64,000 bases of DNA, taken from Hypomyces perniciosus (lineage: Eukaryota > Ascomycota > Sordariomycetes > Hypocreales > Hypocreaceae). Positions 12,401 through 23,610 of this stretch are shown piece after piece. A model generated the notes under the pieces. It made no database searches. It worked only from the letters and a program-made list of their open reading frames with translations, and was not told where the DNA came from. Each line of letters opens with the position of its first letter. Position 1 is the first letter of the stretch. The stretch lies in assembly GCA_008477525.1 (NCBI GenBank), contig SPDT01000007.1, forward strand, positions 5,828,001-5,892,000. Direction: 5' to 3'. Both the position numbers and the translations under genes were made by a program.

Positions 12401-12935
12401 AGCGGCAAGGAGTCGCTGTGGCGTAATCGCGGCTTGCGTTGTCCGCCACCAACAAACAGCTCCCAAGGGACTCCCTCGCGGCTATCATGCTCTTGGTTGC
12501 ATATTGTTCAGCTGCCATTTTTTGTGGCTTTCAGTGATAGGTTGACAGCAGCCGGTGAGGCTTCATGCATGACGAGAAGTCGTTGCATCATGCAAGGCAT
12601 GTTAACCAGCCTGCATGCATATGTCACTCATGTAAGACATGGCAAGCAACAAACTCTGAGCGATGACCAAAGAGTCGCCATGACATACTTCGATCTCTGG
12701 TTGCACGACTTCTTTGCCCTGCTAACAGTCCTAACCAAGATCCCGATGTCGAGCGTGACTCGTTTGCGAATACCCTCCCTCACAAACATGCGCTGTTGGC
12801 AGACGAGGTCATGGCGTTTGGATCATTAATTGCTAATTTGGGTATCAAGACACATCCTCTTCAAGCACTCAGTCGCGAGAGCCATGTTTCTGGAACACCG
12901 GTGTCAGATTGCATCATGTTCTCCTCTTACCCCTA
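9478..12935. other. 3.4-kb gene-poor region
   Basis: No open frame has a recognisable domain. Visible features: a GGTAT microsatellite at about 10107-10137, a T-rich TTTTG-repeat near 12002-12026, and several short frames on both strands without codon-bias support. It could contain a non-coding RNA, but nothing in the sequence shows one. Confidence 0.5.
10107..10137 (+). repeat. GGTAT pentanucleotide microsatellite
   Basis: Five near-perfect GGTAT units, preceded by GATGG-type units, in the intergenic region. Confidence 0.8.
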
Positions 12936-14370
12936 TCATTGCTGGCCGCCTCCCCTACGCATTACCTTCATCCTCTGCTGCAAGTCGGCCTGCTCCCTCT
13001 CAATCTGATCCAGTTCCAAGATACGCTGTCTTCTCGCTTCTAGCTGAGCGTGTTGTTCTGCCAAAGCCACCATTTCATGAGCGCTAGGCTCGGTTGACGG
13101 CGTTGGGATGAAAGGTGTTGGTTGCGACGAAGCTAAGGTGTGCGAGCCGCGCATGATCGAGACACCGGTGTCGGGTCCTGATTCCACACTTGGCGAAGTC
13201 GGTGCTTGCGGTGCAAGCGATATCTCCCGGACAGGACTTGCTACCTGCTTTCGCAGGATAGGAGAAAAAGATGCCAGGCGTGGCTCACCATCCATCTCCG
13301 CTGGTCTTGTCTCTGCCGGTAACTCGTTGTAAGGAGATCCGTCTGCATGCAACTCTGCAACATTTGGATACTGGTTCCAGGTATTCCCAGCCTCGAGCTC
13401 GGCGCTTATTCCCCTTGGTGATGGGCTATGCCTCGGTAACTCTACCTTCTCACCCTTGTCCAATGCGATCAAGGCTGCTGGGGGTGGTGTTGGAAAAGCC
13501 ATCTCGGAGCCTACGGCGGTCGGAGATGTGATGCTGTCCGGCGGCATCTCGTATCGCGCTCCCTGATCCAACTCAACCATTGCAGGACCAGGCCCTGGTG
13601 TTAGTCCTGGAGTCTGGTCGGGCTGAGTGCCACCATTCCTTCGTCCCTTCATCGACTGCCACACGTAGAAGAAGACCATTCCACCTAATACTAAAACGCC
13701 AAGTGTGATGCCTATCCCAATGCCTGCCTTTGCCCCCGACGAAAGGCCGTCATCAGGGGTAAACTGGGGTGAGCTTGTTGGCGTCGTAGACGTCCTGGTG
13801 AAGGACTCTGCACGCGCTACCACGGCCTGCGCCGCCTGTACTATTAGCGGCGGCTGGACTGTCGACACTTGGTGATGCGTCGGGTTGGCCCCGGCATAGA
13901 GAGGATGTGTTTCGAAGAGTGAGAGATCGCTTTCAGCCCAGCGCACCTGAATCATAGGCGCGGTCGCGGTGTAAGAAATGGCCATGGAAATGTCCCTGTT
14001 GGCGCAATAGAAGCCACTTACACCGCATCAGCATTCCCGCAAGTGTCTCGAAGTGTCTTTCTACGCTGACTTCCCTAGGTACGCATTGGACTGCAGTCTC
14101 AGTCGACTCGACTGGCGGTCCCTGTCGACTGTCCCATCGCATACATCCAGCTGTGTACCCCGAAGGACATATCGCGGGGGAGTAGTATCCCACTGACGAC
14201 GACCAGTACTCGTTCCAAGCCGGCGGCGCACAATGATCTCGTATCTCCTTCTCTTCTTGAAATCGCTCTTCGAAGATGTCAGGGCCACAGGGAAATGAGA
14301 ATGGTGTTGTCATGGCCGCAGCCGGAGTGGTGCCCCCGTGTGCTAACATCGTCTTCGGTTGGGGCCCCAT
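12936..14370 (-). CDS. Single-pass membrane protein of unknown function; junction between two frames unresolved
   Basis: The first frame starts at the ATG at 14370 (MGPQPKTMLAHGG) and carries a Cys-rich domain with WNEYWSSSVGYYSPAICPSG, then GCMRWDSRQGPP and ETAVQC. The second frame runs from about 14017 to 12936 and continues with GFYCANRDISMAISYTATAP and MIQVRW, a Ser/Thr stretch, one membrane segment (GIGIGITLGVLVLGGMVFFYVW) and a Pro-rich cytoplasmic tail ending in a Glu/Gln/Arg coiled-coil-like helix. This is the layout of a common Pezizomycotina family with a Cys-rich ectodomain and one TM helix. No GT-AG intron I could find joins the two frames in phase, because the needed frame has a TGA near 14025 and the available donors are in phase 0. 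Either an atypical splice site or a frameshift separates them. No signal peptide is visible. Confidence 0.6.
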
Positions 14371-15370
14371 GATGGCAAGGTTGCTCTTCTCCAAGGGTTG
14401 CGCTGGAACTATTCTCCAAATTGAATATGCTGTTGCCAGAACCGCCAAGATCACAAAAGCAATTGACTATGAAGAAAGCCCAGAGGAAAGGAGACAAGGT
14501 GGGCAGGCTGGTGTATTCAGACACAAGCCGGATAGGGCTGATCCCAGCAGCTGAACGCCAAAATGGACTAGAACAGCCAGCCAGCCATCATCGGCTGCTT
14601 GCATGCATAAATACACAATCTCTTTATTATGAAGTGGCTTTCAGCTTCCATACAGATTCGGCAACAATCAGCACGCCAGATTTTCTTTTGGACTGATTCG
14701 ATACCTGCAAGGCCGGTGTTACACATAGTGCCTCAAATGAGGAGGGGGCGCAGAGTGCCAACTGGAATAGGAAAGGAATGACTCCTAATTTGGATTGCTG
14801 GAAAAAGAGGGTGGTATTTTTGGCATTATACTTTATACCTAGATGCTCGATAGTTTGGGCGCGACGGTATGTAAAAGCCATAGATGATGTGAGGAGCTGG
14901 ACAGGCGCAGATCGCTGTGAGCTGTTCGGGAGTGAGTGGCGTTTGAGGTTGATATGTTGAGGCTATTTGTAGATCCAGAATGATACCTCACTCCGCACGA
15001 AGTACATATGACATCCTAGTAGAAAGCTGTGGGTTCGTGGTACCTGGTTGGCACCTTGGCATGATGCCGGCTAATCGAACGACATGGGCACGGTATATAC
15101 GGAGCACAAAGTGTGGTGTAATTCCAGATACGAGTTCTATATTGAAGCAATACTATTAAAAAATAGAAGGTTTTCCTCCAGTAACATACGTTGTAGATAT
15201 GTAAAATCCCATGTCCATCATATCCTTGCAAAAATGTCTTCCCCAAACCCAATTCATGCACCACGTCCCCTGTAACTCATCCTATTTACACATCCTAAAA
15301 GCATTAATGACATAGCAGCGTGCAGGCATTATTCAAACACCTCACGATCTCCCTTTTCCGTTATTCCAAT
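14371..15370. other. Intergenic region, no gene seen
   Basis: About 1 kb upstream of the membrane protein and downstream of the cell-wall protein. Only short unrecognised frames are present. Confidence 0.55.
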
Positions 15371-17440
15371 TTACAGAAGGAAAGCCAACACACCAGCGGC
15401 AGCGGCGACCAGCTCAACGTTGCCGATGACACGGCCGGCGGCGTTGGTAATGACTGGAGGGGAGGTGGCCGCGGGACGAGTACGGGTTGGCGCAGTGCCC
15501 ACAGGACCAGTGCCCACGGGAGGAGTGTAGACTGGTGGGGTGTAGACTGGTGGGGTGCCGGCCGGAGGCGTATAAACAGGTGAGGACTCGGCAGGGGGGG
15601 TACCAGCAGGAGGAGTATATGCAGGCGAGGACTCAGCGGGAGGAGTACCAGCGGGAGGAGTATAAGCCGGGGAGGACTCGGCAGGAGGAGTGCCGGCAGG
15701 AGGGGTATAAGCCGGGGAGGACTCGGCAGGAGGAGTGCCGGCAGGAGGGGTATAGACGGGGGGAGTGCCGGCCGGAGGAGTGTAGATGGAAGTGAATGTG
15801 GGGATCTCAGATGGACCAGTTGGGTAGATGGTAGTGGTGACACTGCCGATAGGGCAGTTAGGAACCCCGGGCGGGCACGAGGTAATGGTGTATGTCTGAG
15901 TGGTGTATGAGGTAGCGCTGGCAGAGGGAGTGGGCTTCTCAGTCTCGGTGATAGGGCACACTGTGGTGGTGATGGGAATAGTCTCGGTGACGGTGGTCGG
16001 CTTGTTGGGGCAGTTGGGGATCTCAGGACCGCAGTGGGTAATGGTGTGAACCCTGGTGGTATAGATGGTCGACGTGGTGTACTGTGGAGCAGTGGTGATG
16101 TGAGTCGAGGGACCGTTGGTGGGAGTCTCGGTCACAATGCAGACGGTGGTGGAAACAGGGATGGTCACCGTGACAGTCGTTGGCTTGCTAGGGCAGTTGG
16201 TGACCTGAGGGGGGCAGTGAGTGATGGTGTGAGTCGAAGTGGTGTAAATGGTAGAAGTGGTGTAGGTGGGAGGAGCAGTGGTGGTGCCGGGGAGCTCAGT
16301 AGCCGAAGTCACCGGAGGAACAGTGGTGGTCTTGGTCTCGGGGCCAGTGGGATAAGCAGTGGTCTCGGTCTCAGTCTCAGTAGTGGCAGGACCCGTAGGA
16401 TGGGCAGTGCTCTCTGTGGACTCGGGAGGAGTAGGGTAGACGGTAGTCTCGGTCTCGGTCTCAGTGGTAGCAGGACCAGTGGGATAAGCAGTGGTCTCGG
16501 TCTCGGTCTCAGTAGTGGCAGGACCAGTAGGATGGGCAGTGCTCTCTGTGCTCTCCGGAGGAGTAGGGTAGACTGTGGTGGGCGTCTCCGTCTCGGTCGT
16601 GGCAGGACCGGTAGGGTAGACAGTGCTCTCAGTCGTCTCGGGGCCAGTAGGATACTCAGTGGAAGTGGTTTCCTCACAAGTAGTGGTCTCTACCCCGGTC
16701 TCTGTAGTAGTCGGGTAAGGGGTCTCGGTCGTACCAGGGACAGTGGGATACTCTGTGGAAGTGGTCTCCTCGCAAGTGGTCGAGTCCTCAGTGGTAGTTG
16801 GATAAGCGGTCTCAGTAGTCTCGGGAGGAGTAGGATAGACGGTAGTTGGGACCTCAGTTTCGGTAGTCTCAGGGCCGGTAGGATAGACAGTGCTCTCGGT
16901 GGTCTCCGGGCCAGTGGGGTACTCGGTAGAGGTAGTCTCCTCACATGTGGTGCTATCCTCAGTGGTTGTGGGATAGGCAGTCTCGGTCGTCTCAGGGGGA
17001 GTAGGATAGGCGGTAGTGGTCTCCGTTGATACGGGAGGTGTGGGATACGCAATAGACTCTGTTGTCTCCGGAGGCGTAGGATAAACATCCGAAGTGGTGG
17101 TGGGGACGGGGTAATCAGTTGAGCTTGTCTCCTCCTCACAAGAAGTAGTGGTCACGGGAGGAGTGTAGGTCGTGGCCGGACCGGTTGTGTGAGTGGCCGT
17201 GTAAGTGATGCACGAACAGGCTGAGCTGAACTCCTGGACGTTGCAGTTGGTGAAGTCGGTAGGGATGGCCGCGGCAGCAGTGGTAGTGCCGGCAAGCCAA
17301 TCGAAGCAGGCAGCAGGGGCCTTCTCCTTGAAACGTTCGTCGATCAAGTTGCGGTAGCAGTTGTCTGTCTCGCAGTCGGGATATGACCAGGCATTGGCCA
17401 CGCCGACGGCGACGGCACCAATAACGAAGGCGCCCTTCAT
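15371..17440 (-). CDS. Thr/Pro-rich repeat cell-wall protein with GPI-type C-terminus
   Basis: A single 689-residue frame. The ATG at 17440 is chosen because it begins the signal peptide MKGAFVIGAVAVGVANA; the frame extends 22 codons further up without one. Order: signal peptide; a Cys domain of about 65 residues (CETDNCYRNLID ... FSSACSC); a long Thr/Pro/Glu region with units like YPTPPETTET and CEETTSTEYPTGPETTES; two modules with ITHCPPQVTNCP and ITHCGPEIPNCP plus a third partial one; a Pro-rich 15-residue repeat TPPAGTPPAESSPAY; and a hydrophobic tail after a small-residue stretch, as expected for GPI anchoring. Such proteins are heavily O-glycosylated wall components or adhesins. Its exact role is unknown. 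A TATA-like TATAAG lies near 17630 on the minus strand. Confidence 0.85.
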   Translation of the reverse strand: MKGAFVIGAVAVGVANAWSYPDCETDNCYRNLIDERFKEKAPAACFDWLAGTTTAAAAIPTDFTNCNVQEFSSACSCITYTATHTTGPATTYTPPVTTTSCEEETSSTDYPVPTTTSDVYPTPPETTESIAYPTPPVSTETTTAYPTPPETTETAYPTTTEDSTTCEETTSTEYPTGPETTESTVYPTGPETTETEVPTTVYPTPPETTETAYPTTTEDSTTCEETTSTEYPTVPGTTETPYPTTTETGVETTTCEETTSTEYPTGPETTESTVYPTGPATTETETPTTVYPTPPESTESTAHPTGPATTETETETTAYPTGPATTETETETTVYPTPPESTESTAHPTGPATTETETETTAYPTGPETKTTTVPPVTSATELPGTTTAPPTYTTSTIYTTSTHTITHCPPQVTNCPSKPTTVTVTIPVSTTVCIVTETPTNGPSTHITTAPQYTTSTIYTTRVHTITHCGPEIPNCPNKPTTVTETIPITTTVCPITETEKPTPSASATSYTTQTYTITSCPPGVPNCPIGSVTTTIYPTGPSEIPTFTSIYTPPAGTPPVYTPPAGTPPAESSPAYTPPAGTPPAESSPAYTPPAGTPPAESSPAYTPPAGTPPAESSPVYTPPAGTPPVYTPPVYTPPVGTGPVGTAPTRTRPAATSPPVITNAAGRVIGNVELVAAAAGVLAFLL
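15565..15755 (-). repeat. 45-bp coding minisatellite (15-residue TPPAGTPPAESSPAY units)
   Basis: About four in-frame units of 45 bp with few differences between copies. The repeats encode the Pro-rich stalk of the wall protein, so changes in copy number keep the frame. Confidence 0.85.
16330..17130 (-). repeat. Degenerate Thr/Pro/Glu coding repeats
   Basis: Higher-order repeats of YPTGPxTTETE, YPTPPESTES and CEETTSTEYPT units. Copies near 16340-16440 and 16460-16560 are close to identical, pointing to recent duplication within the gene. Confidence 0.8.
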
Positions 17441-20400
17441 GGTTGCGGCACACCAGATAGAACAAGCTCCTTCTCTGTGTATCAAGGTATAAAACGAATG
17501 ACCCAACGATATCGAACAGCAGGCACAAGCACAATAGCGACAGTGGGTTCAGCGAGAGACTGATAATGTTGGGATGGAGAGGGAAGAAGATCGGAGAGAC
17601 GGGGTAATGGCCTAGGACAATACCGTCCTTATATCTCTGCACCCTCCTTCACGGTCCGGGCTGCGGCCATGTTACTTTGGGTATGGAGTCACTCGGTACT
17701 CCGTACTCCGTACATACTACGGAGCATGCACTCGTGTGCCAAATACGAGATCCTGAAAATAACCCTGCATGGTCGCGATGCCGACGTTGCCAATGCATGA
17801 TACCTCTGTTGGGGGGGCAGGACAGGACCCTTGATTACCGTACCGCCGCCTTCGCCCGGGTGCCTAAGGGTACATACAGAACAGGTATCTGCACGATGTG
17901 AATACCCGTAGCCGGTACATGGTCCGTCGTAGGCGCCCCCATTGCGCATGGCCCAGCCGGTCAGGCAGCGTAGTGGGACGTCCTTTGGGAGAGCGCCAAG
18001 CTGGAGGTTGAGAAGAGTCGCAGACTGGAGGTTGTCTTACGCACGGCGCTATTGTCAGTGTGAAAGAGGCTTGCATAGCGCTGTTCGGTTCTGTTCGCTT
18101 CTCCACCAGGCCCCTGACTAGGCCTTTTTGGCGCTAAAACAGCGTCTGGTGGTGTTTCCACCAACGCGGCTCCAGGGAGAGGCCCTGTAGTTCTGCTGGC
18201 TGTGGTTGCTCAGCTTTTTTTTTTGGTTTTTGGTTTTTCTGTTTTTGCCCTTTTCGGCTTCGTCGGCGGTGTCTGTTCGATCCTGATCCTGTTTCGTTTT
18301 GCTTCTTCTGTCCACATGCAACATGCAGGCACGTCGTATGTTCCTGATCCTGACGCCCTTTTTTTCCTTTCTTTTCACCAGGGCTTCGGCCGGTTGTACA
18401 TACTCCGTAGGAAGTAGTGGTAAGTAAGTAGTACGGAAAGTTATCTAACTTACCAAATAGTCCCCCATAGTATCTACCGGAGTCCAAATAGCCTGGTGGG
18501 ACAGACATCTTGTTCTCCGGAGTTCGAATCTCAAGCTCCACAACTTCAATCTTAGCTCAGGTTATGCGAACACTGTTGTCTAATCCTTATCAAGAAAGTA
18601 ACTCGCTCTGATTGGCTGTTGATTGCGTAGACTGTTCATCAAAGGGGGGTTCGGGATAAAAAAGAAAAGCAACGCGGATTCATGCCTGCAGGAAATGATC
18701 AACAGCGCCAGGTCCGCTTTACCCTGGTCTAGTGGTCCGAAATTAGAAACCAGTTAAGCTTCCCCTCTCTCCGCCTATCCTATCGGCGGCTCGGACATCG
18801 TGCTGTGTGCTCATGTACTTGTTGACATCGAGATGGCCAAGCGGCCAAACGACGTGAAGGACCTGATCAGCACACCGCTGTGGCGCTCGTGATGAACGAC
18901 GCCGTTCCCATTCGGGGAATACGAGAGAGTACGCGTACGAACGAGGTCTGTCGTCGTCCGTCAATATGCAGAAAAGAGAGACACGGGAAGCGGTCGTTTC
19001 CCTGTGCGGCGCCGCTCATTGCTGAAAAGAAACAAAAATGCGGCTGGGCTCGTTTCCTTTGGGCCGCCCTCTCTCAGGGTTTCCAAAATTTTCTTGGCCG
19101 TCCGTCCTCGGCGCGTCGCTGAGCATCGCTCTCGGGTCATCATGACGTCGCAGGCGGTTGGCTTGACTGGCCAGAAAGGGCCCCCAGCAGTGGCGACAGA
19201 CACAACCAGGGAGAACGGGAGGAGCCCAAAAAGTTCGCCCAAAAAGTTCGCCCATGAGCACTTTAGCATGGCGCGCGAATTGGTTGGCTGTCGCGCACCC
19301 GCAGCAGTGGCTGATGGTGCGACTCGGGTGGCCACCCGACTAACAGGGGTCTCTGGTCTTTTGTCTCTGGCGCATGGCCATGGCGCTGATCTGACAGGGG
19401 TCGTTGGCGATGAATGAATGGCGGGAGAGGGAGGGAGCGAGGGAAGATGTTGGCATCGGATCAGGATGGTTGGGCTGTGTTTCTTGATGGTGGCATGGCA
19501 ACGACAATGAATGGCAGGCTGCGCTGGCCAACGCATCCAGCAAAAGAGTCATTTCGCAAACTTGCATGCACTAAGAATATTCGGCCATAAGTGACTCGAC
19601 TCTGTATTACCACTCGAAGCCTGAAGCCAAAAGCCAAAGGGAACACACCGATCTGAGTCACATGATTCAACTCCAACCTGGCTGGCCCGAGGCAAGTTCC
19701 TTCCTCAGTGAAACGTTTCTTCCGGCCTTCTGGACGTTTCCTTTTTTCGGTGGGGAAAAAAACAACATTACCCTAAACGTCATCAGACGCAACGAAACAA
19801 GCCAAAAAAATGGCTCTTGTCCATGTTTTTTTCTTCCTTGCTGAAACTGTTGGTTGAGCTATCGATCAATCACCCGGGAATACTCTGCCAAGATTTTTTT
19901 TTCCTTGCTAGCCACCGACTACTGATTAGTACTATGCAGTGACAGCCAGCCAGCAAAGAGTTGGCATATGTAAAAGCCTCAGCTGCAGAATACGAGGTTG
20001 CTCAACTTCGTCTTGCATACCTTGCTTGGGTACGACCTCGAAGTCGCGCAAGTGCCTCTACTACCATCACTACTACCACGTCAGATGCGGTCATTGGGGC
20101 GGAAGTGATTCCTCTCTTGGTTGCCAGGCTGCCAGGATCGTGATGACATGAACTCGGTCAGCCATTTGGTGTTGCACGAAAGAGCTGACCAAGCAACGGT
20201 GCACCCCGCAGTCCGTATTCAAGCATGATAAGAGGGAGAGAGTGTCGACGAGTCACAAAGTGAGGATGGCTACATATTGCATATTGCAGCCGGGGAGGCT
20301 GTGTGCTCCAAATTGGGAGAATAAGAATAGTATCAATTTTTCGTATTGAACAGGAGGGTTGCCCGTTTATGAGCCGCATATGCACGCAGCTCATTCTCAA

Positions 20401-20939
20401 TGCTTTGTTGATCACCTCCCATTCGAGGGTTTCCCCCAGTCCCCCAGGTATCCCTCCCCCTCTCCACACCTCCATCCTGCTCATCTGCCCAAAGTTCTCC
20501 GATCTTGGCATCTCTTCTTTGTTGCCCTTCGTTCGCCAACTCGCTAACTAGCACATGCCAGAGTCGGGCCTTACCCGCCTCGGAATCAGGCATGACCTGG
20601 GCTGACAAGCCTGGCTGGCATCTCTCATCGGCTGCCTCGCCACCCATGGCCTGGTATGGCCTGCTATTCTTGTCTGCCAACTGCCACGAGCTGGAAATCT
20701 CGTAAATCTCCGATGGTGGATCTAATGACCTTTCTGCGGCTGGACATCACGGTACGGATTGACGAAACTACTAGCAGTAGAGGGAATTAGCGAGATCGAT
20801 TATTCCGGGGCTCCAACTTGGACACGAGTTCTATGTATATTGCCGAAGCAAGCTAACGTGGTCGGCAAAAAAACATACAGGAAGAATTAGCGAGAGCAGT
20901 TTACAAAGTACATTGGGAACCCTCCTAGCGGGGAGATGG
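17441..20939. other. 3.5-kb gene-poor region
   Basis: No open frame is convincing on either strand. Near 17691-17715 there is a dense cluster of the TACTCCGTAC motif. Near 18530 GTTCGAATC matches a Pol III B box, but no tRNA fold could be built around it. Low-complexity T/G runs lie at 18215-18250. Confidence 0.5.
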
Positions 20940-21300
20940 ATCCTCCCTCTCTTCCTACCTTGTCCGATGACACTATCGAGTTGATGAGGTCAAAACACCT
21001 GCTGTTCTGGCCCAGTCAACATCAACATCATCAGTTCAGATCTAATCATCACACCCAAGACTTAATGGCATCATATATCTTGCCGACTTCCAACAATATC
21101 ACCACCTCATCAGTGCCAAGTGCCTCGGCAAGTAGAACGGCAAACAAAGTGGTCAAGGCCACCCACTCCACTCCGATGATGCCGACTCGTTTGCCAGGAC
21201 CGGCGCCGAGGTGCTTCAGCCGCGAGTAGCACATACATACTAGACGGCGACTCCGCCGCACAACGTCGGGCGGCGAACTCGGGGAAACTTGATGACGACG
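20940..21300 (-). pseudogene. Alcohol dehydrogenase (cinnamyl-ADH/ADH6 type) fragment with stops and frameshifts
   Basis: Reading the minus strand from about 21300: one frame gives VIKFP then PTLCGGVAV and a stop. A different frame then gives LKHLGAGPGKRVGIIGV and AEALGTDEVV, followed by several stops. Further down FDLINSIVSSDK appears near 20990. These follow, in the right order, the APLLCGG, the Rossmann GPGKKVGIVG and the LDLIVSTVSS blocks of NADP-dependent zinc alcohol dehydrogenases. The glycine motif after VGI is altered and the segment between the second and third blocks is full of stops, so this is a decayed remnant. The zinc-binding N-terminal part was not found. Confidence 0.7.
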
Positions 21301-21808
21301 AAATGCAACTGGCAATGGTGGTACAAGGCATGGCCACCGTACGTCCGCTTCGGTGCCAAGTGGGGGATCAGAAAAGATAGACCGTAAATGACATAGATAC
21401 CCTAATAGGTGGCTAACTGGAACTTTTCTGTCGTATGCAGCATTGCACGTAATGAGAGCTATACCAACAAGAGTTATTTTTTGCATTTATAGTTACATAT
21501 CTATACCAATGAGAGCAATCTGTAGTATCTGGGGTTGGTTAGATGTTTCGCGGTCCCTGTTTTATCGTCACCCGTTTGCAGAGTTACCAACTCTGGCACC
21601 AACAGTTCACAGACAGGGAACTATTGGCCGAGACCGCTTTCACGTACAACTTGTGTGTAGCCCACCTCCATTACCAAGGTGGGCCAATTCTTGTCGAATG
21701 AGAGTCTTGACAGTGGGGGGAGGGCAGGATTCCATTTCCCTTCTCTTCTTCCCCCGAGTGTTGAAGCGTATCATCCCGAATTTACTGAAGCCCACCCCCT
21801 CTGCAAAC

Positions 21809-22206
21809 TTATGCCATAGACATGTGCATCAATAATCGAGGAGAGATTACTGTGAAGTTTCTCATGTGTGACAGTTGGAACTGTGTTTCCTTGATGGCTT
21901 TCGCAATCTCAACCATGGTCTCGGCCATCCTCGTCATTTCTGCCTGAATCCACACAAATTGCTGTTTCTCTGTCATAAATAGCCCTGGCATGCCTCTCGA
22001 GCCTTTCGATGTGCCCAACGAGATCTTTTTGGGTGTTCTTGATCTCTAAATAGGTGTCTTATTGCAAGAAACAAACTCGTGGAAGTGGCCAGTGTGGCCG
22101 CAGAACCGATACTGATAGAGTTAGTCGAGGGGGAAGCGTTGAGCGCGAAGTTCGATGTCATCTTTTTCGCACAGCTGAAGCAATGTTCGTGAGCAGGATC
22201 GGCCAT
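21809..22206 (-). pseudogene. Small helical protein ORF split over three frames
   Basis: Starting at the ATG near 22206 (MADPAHEHCFSC in a good ACCATGG context) the frame encodes a CxxC motif and a hydrophobic stretch SIGSAATLATSTSLFLAI, then stops. A second frame continues with IKNTQKDLVGHIERLERH and a third with EKQQFVWIQAEMTRMAE and IAKAIKETQFQLSHM. Together they read like one short protein with a membrane segment and a coiled coil. No intron of normal length explains the two frame changes, so I call it a broken gene. I do not recognise the family. Confidence 0.4.
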
Positions 22207-22212
22207 GGTCAT

Positions 22213-23581
22213 ATCGCGGCCACAGAAACGACAGTTATATGTCCCGGTGAGCGGAAATCTCCGTCTTTGGTTTGTTTTCCCAGTCTTCTTTTTTTCTCCC
22301 CTTTTCCTCTTTTCCTACCACCCACATCGTTGCCAACTCCATCGGTTCTACACAAGGTCTCATAATCATCATCAGACCTTAGACATACTTTCCTCCATCA
22401 TTCTTATCCTACGGTGGCCCTGGGCTGAGCATAGAACAACGTAGTTCCCCAACCTTCCCCCCTTCTGGCGATGGCTACACGGTGGAAATCGGGGGTTCCG
22501 TTATATGGTCTTGTCATGGTAAAGCCTAGCTCCCACCGACACGTCCTCGAACTTCCGATTCCTAACAATTATGGTAGAGTTTAGCTCCTGGAGATTTCCG
22601 TCAATCAAGCTCATCATTTCCCGGCGAACTATAATTATCGGATCAAGACATATAAACCCTCAGGAAACACAATCGCCAGACACGGGATTTTTTGTTACCG
22701 TGGGTCGTTTTACGACAGAACCTCACTGACAGCTCGCCACCATTCGTAGTTAGGGGGTTGACAGTCGCGTGCTCAGCCCGTTGTTGAACTGGCACCAGCA
22801 ATAGTACTTCAGGGATTTACCTCATCTTTTCTCTCTCCATTCTCGCAAACTCATTTCATCTGCCTTGGGAGTTTCCATTACCTCCAAATCGCCAGAATGG
22901 CTTCCCTTGTATCTTATGCTAACTTATAACTTCAGTTAGGCTCTCCGCACTTCCCATTCATCGGCGTCAACAATTTAACGTCCCGGATTTACGAAGCCGA
23001 AGATGTGGTCATCTTCTTCAATGCCCCCTCACAGAAACCCCCCAAAACCCAAAGAGCCAGGGAACGACATAGGCGCAAATCACCAGCCCGGCAGCAAAGA
23101 TCTATTACAATGGAGAAATGGAAAGGAGTTCCCCCTGTTCCTCGGCCTGGCGCTACAACAACACGAGCAAGTCAAGCTGTTGCCACCGCTGAGAAGACTG
23201 AGACAGTTAATATTGCCTCCAAGGACGACGTGATACAAAGAAAATGCGAGGGACTACATAGTAAGTTGGATTATAGGCACATAATTATATTGAAGAGGAT
23301 GATAGCAACCAAGCGTCTCAAGCCAATCCCGCCACATCGCGAAACGGAGATGAAAGCGATAATGGCTGGATGAGATAAAAAGACTGGATTTCGAATTATA
23401 AATAGGCCACAGGATCCAGATACATGTAGAAATAGGGTGATATAAACAAGGACTATTGTAGACAAACCTCAAATGCAGTACGGAGAAAAAACAGGACAAT
23501 AAAATACGTGCCTGATGGTGTAGGCATTATTCTCAGACCTTCAGACATATTGATGTTGGCTGCAGTTGGGGGTGCTAGGTT
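22213..23581. other. Gene-poor region upstream of U6
   Basis: A frame open from about 22945 to 23373 (containing GVNNLTSRIYEAEDVV) is preceded by a branch/acceptor-like GCTAAC...TTCAG near 22918-22935, but it has no ATG and no recognised domain. Nothing else is supported. Confidence 0.45.
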
Positions 23582-23587
23582 TATAAG
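23582..23587 (+). promoter_or_regulatory. TATA box of the U6 gene
   Basis: TATAAG begins 29 bp upstream of the inferred U6 5' end, the spacing seen for Pol III U6 genes in yeasts. Confidence 0.7.
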
Positions 23588-23610
23588 ATGTATTTTACTA
23601 CTTGTTTTTT

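Noticed and set aside
18134..18541. 135-codon minus-strand frame with MSVPPGYLDSGRYYGG
   Set aside because: Most of the length is low-complexity Lys/Gln/Arg encoded by T/G-rich runs; no family support.
18480..18560. Possible tRNA around GTTCGAATC near 18530
   Set aside because: B-box match only. The T stem has three pairs at most and no matching acceptor or D arm was found upstream on either strand.
18715..18770. A-box-like TGGTCTAGTGG near 18725 suggesting a tRNA-Asp/Glu
   Set aside because: No B box or acceptor stem within 100 bp.
22945..23373. Frame containing NNLTSRIYEAEDVVIFFNAP upstream of U6
   Set aside because: No ATG, no matching upstream exon except an impossibly short 27-nt intron, and no recognised family. 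Possibly a relic.
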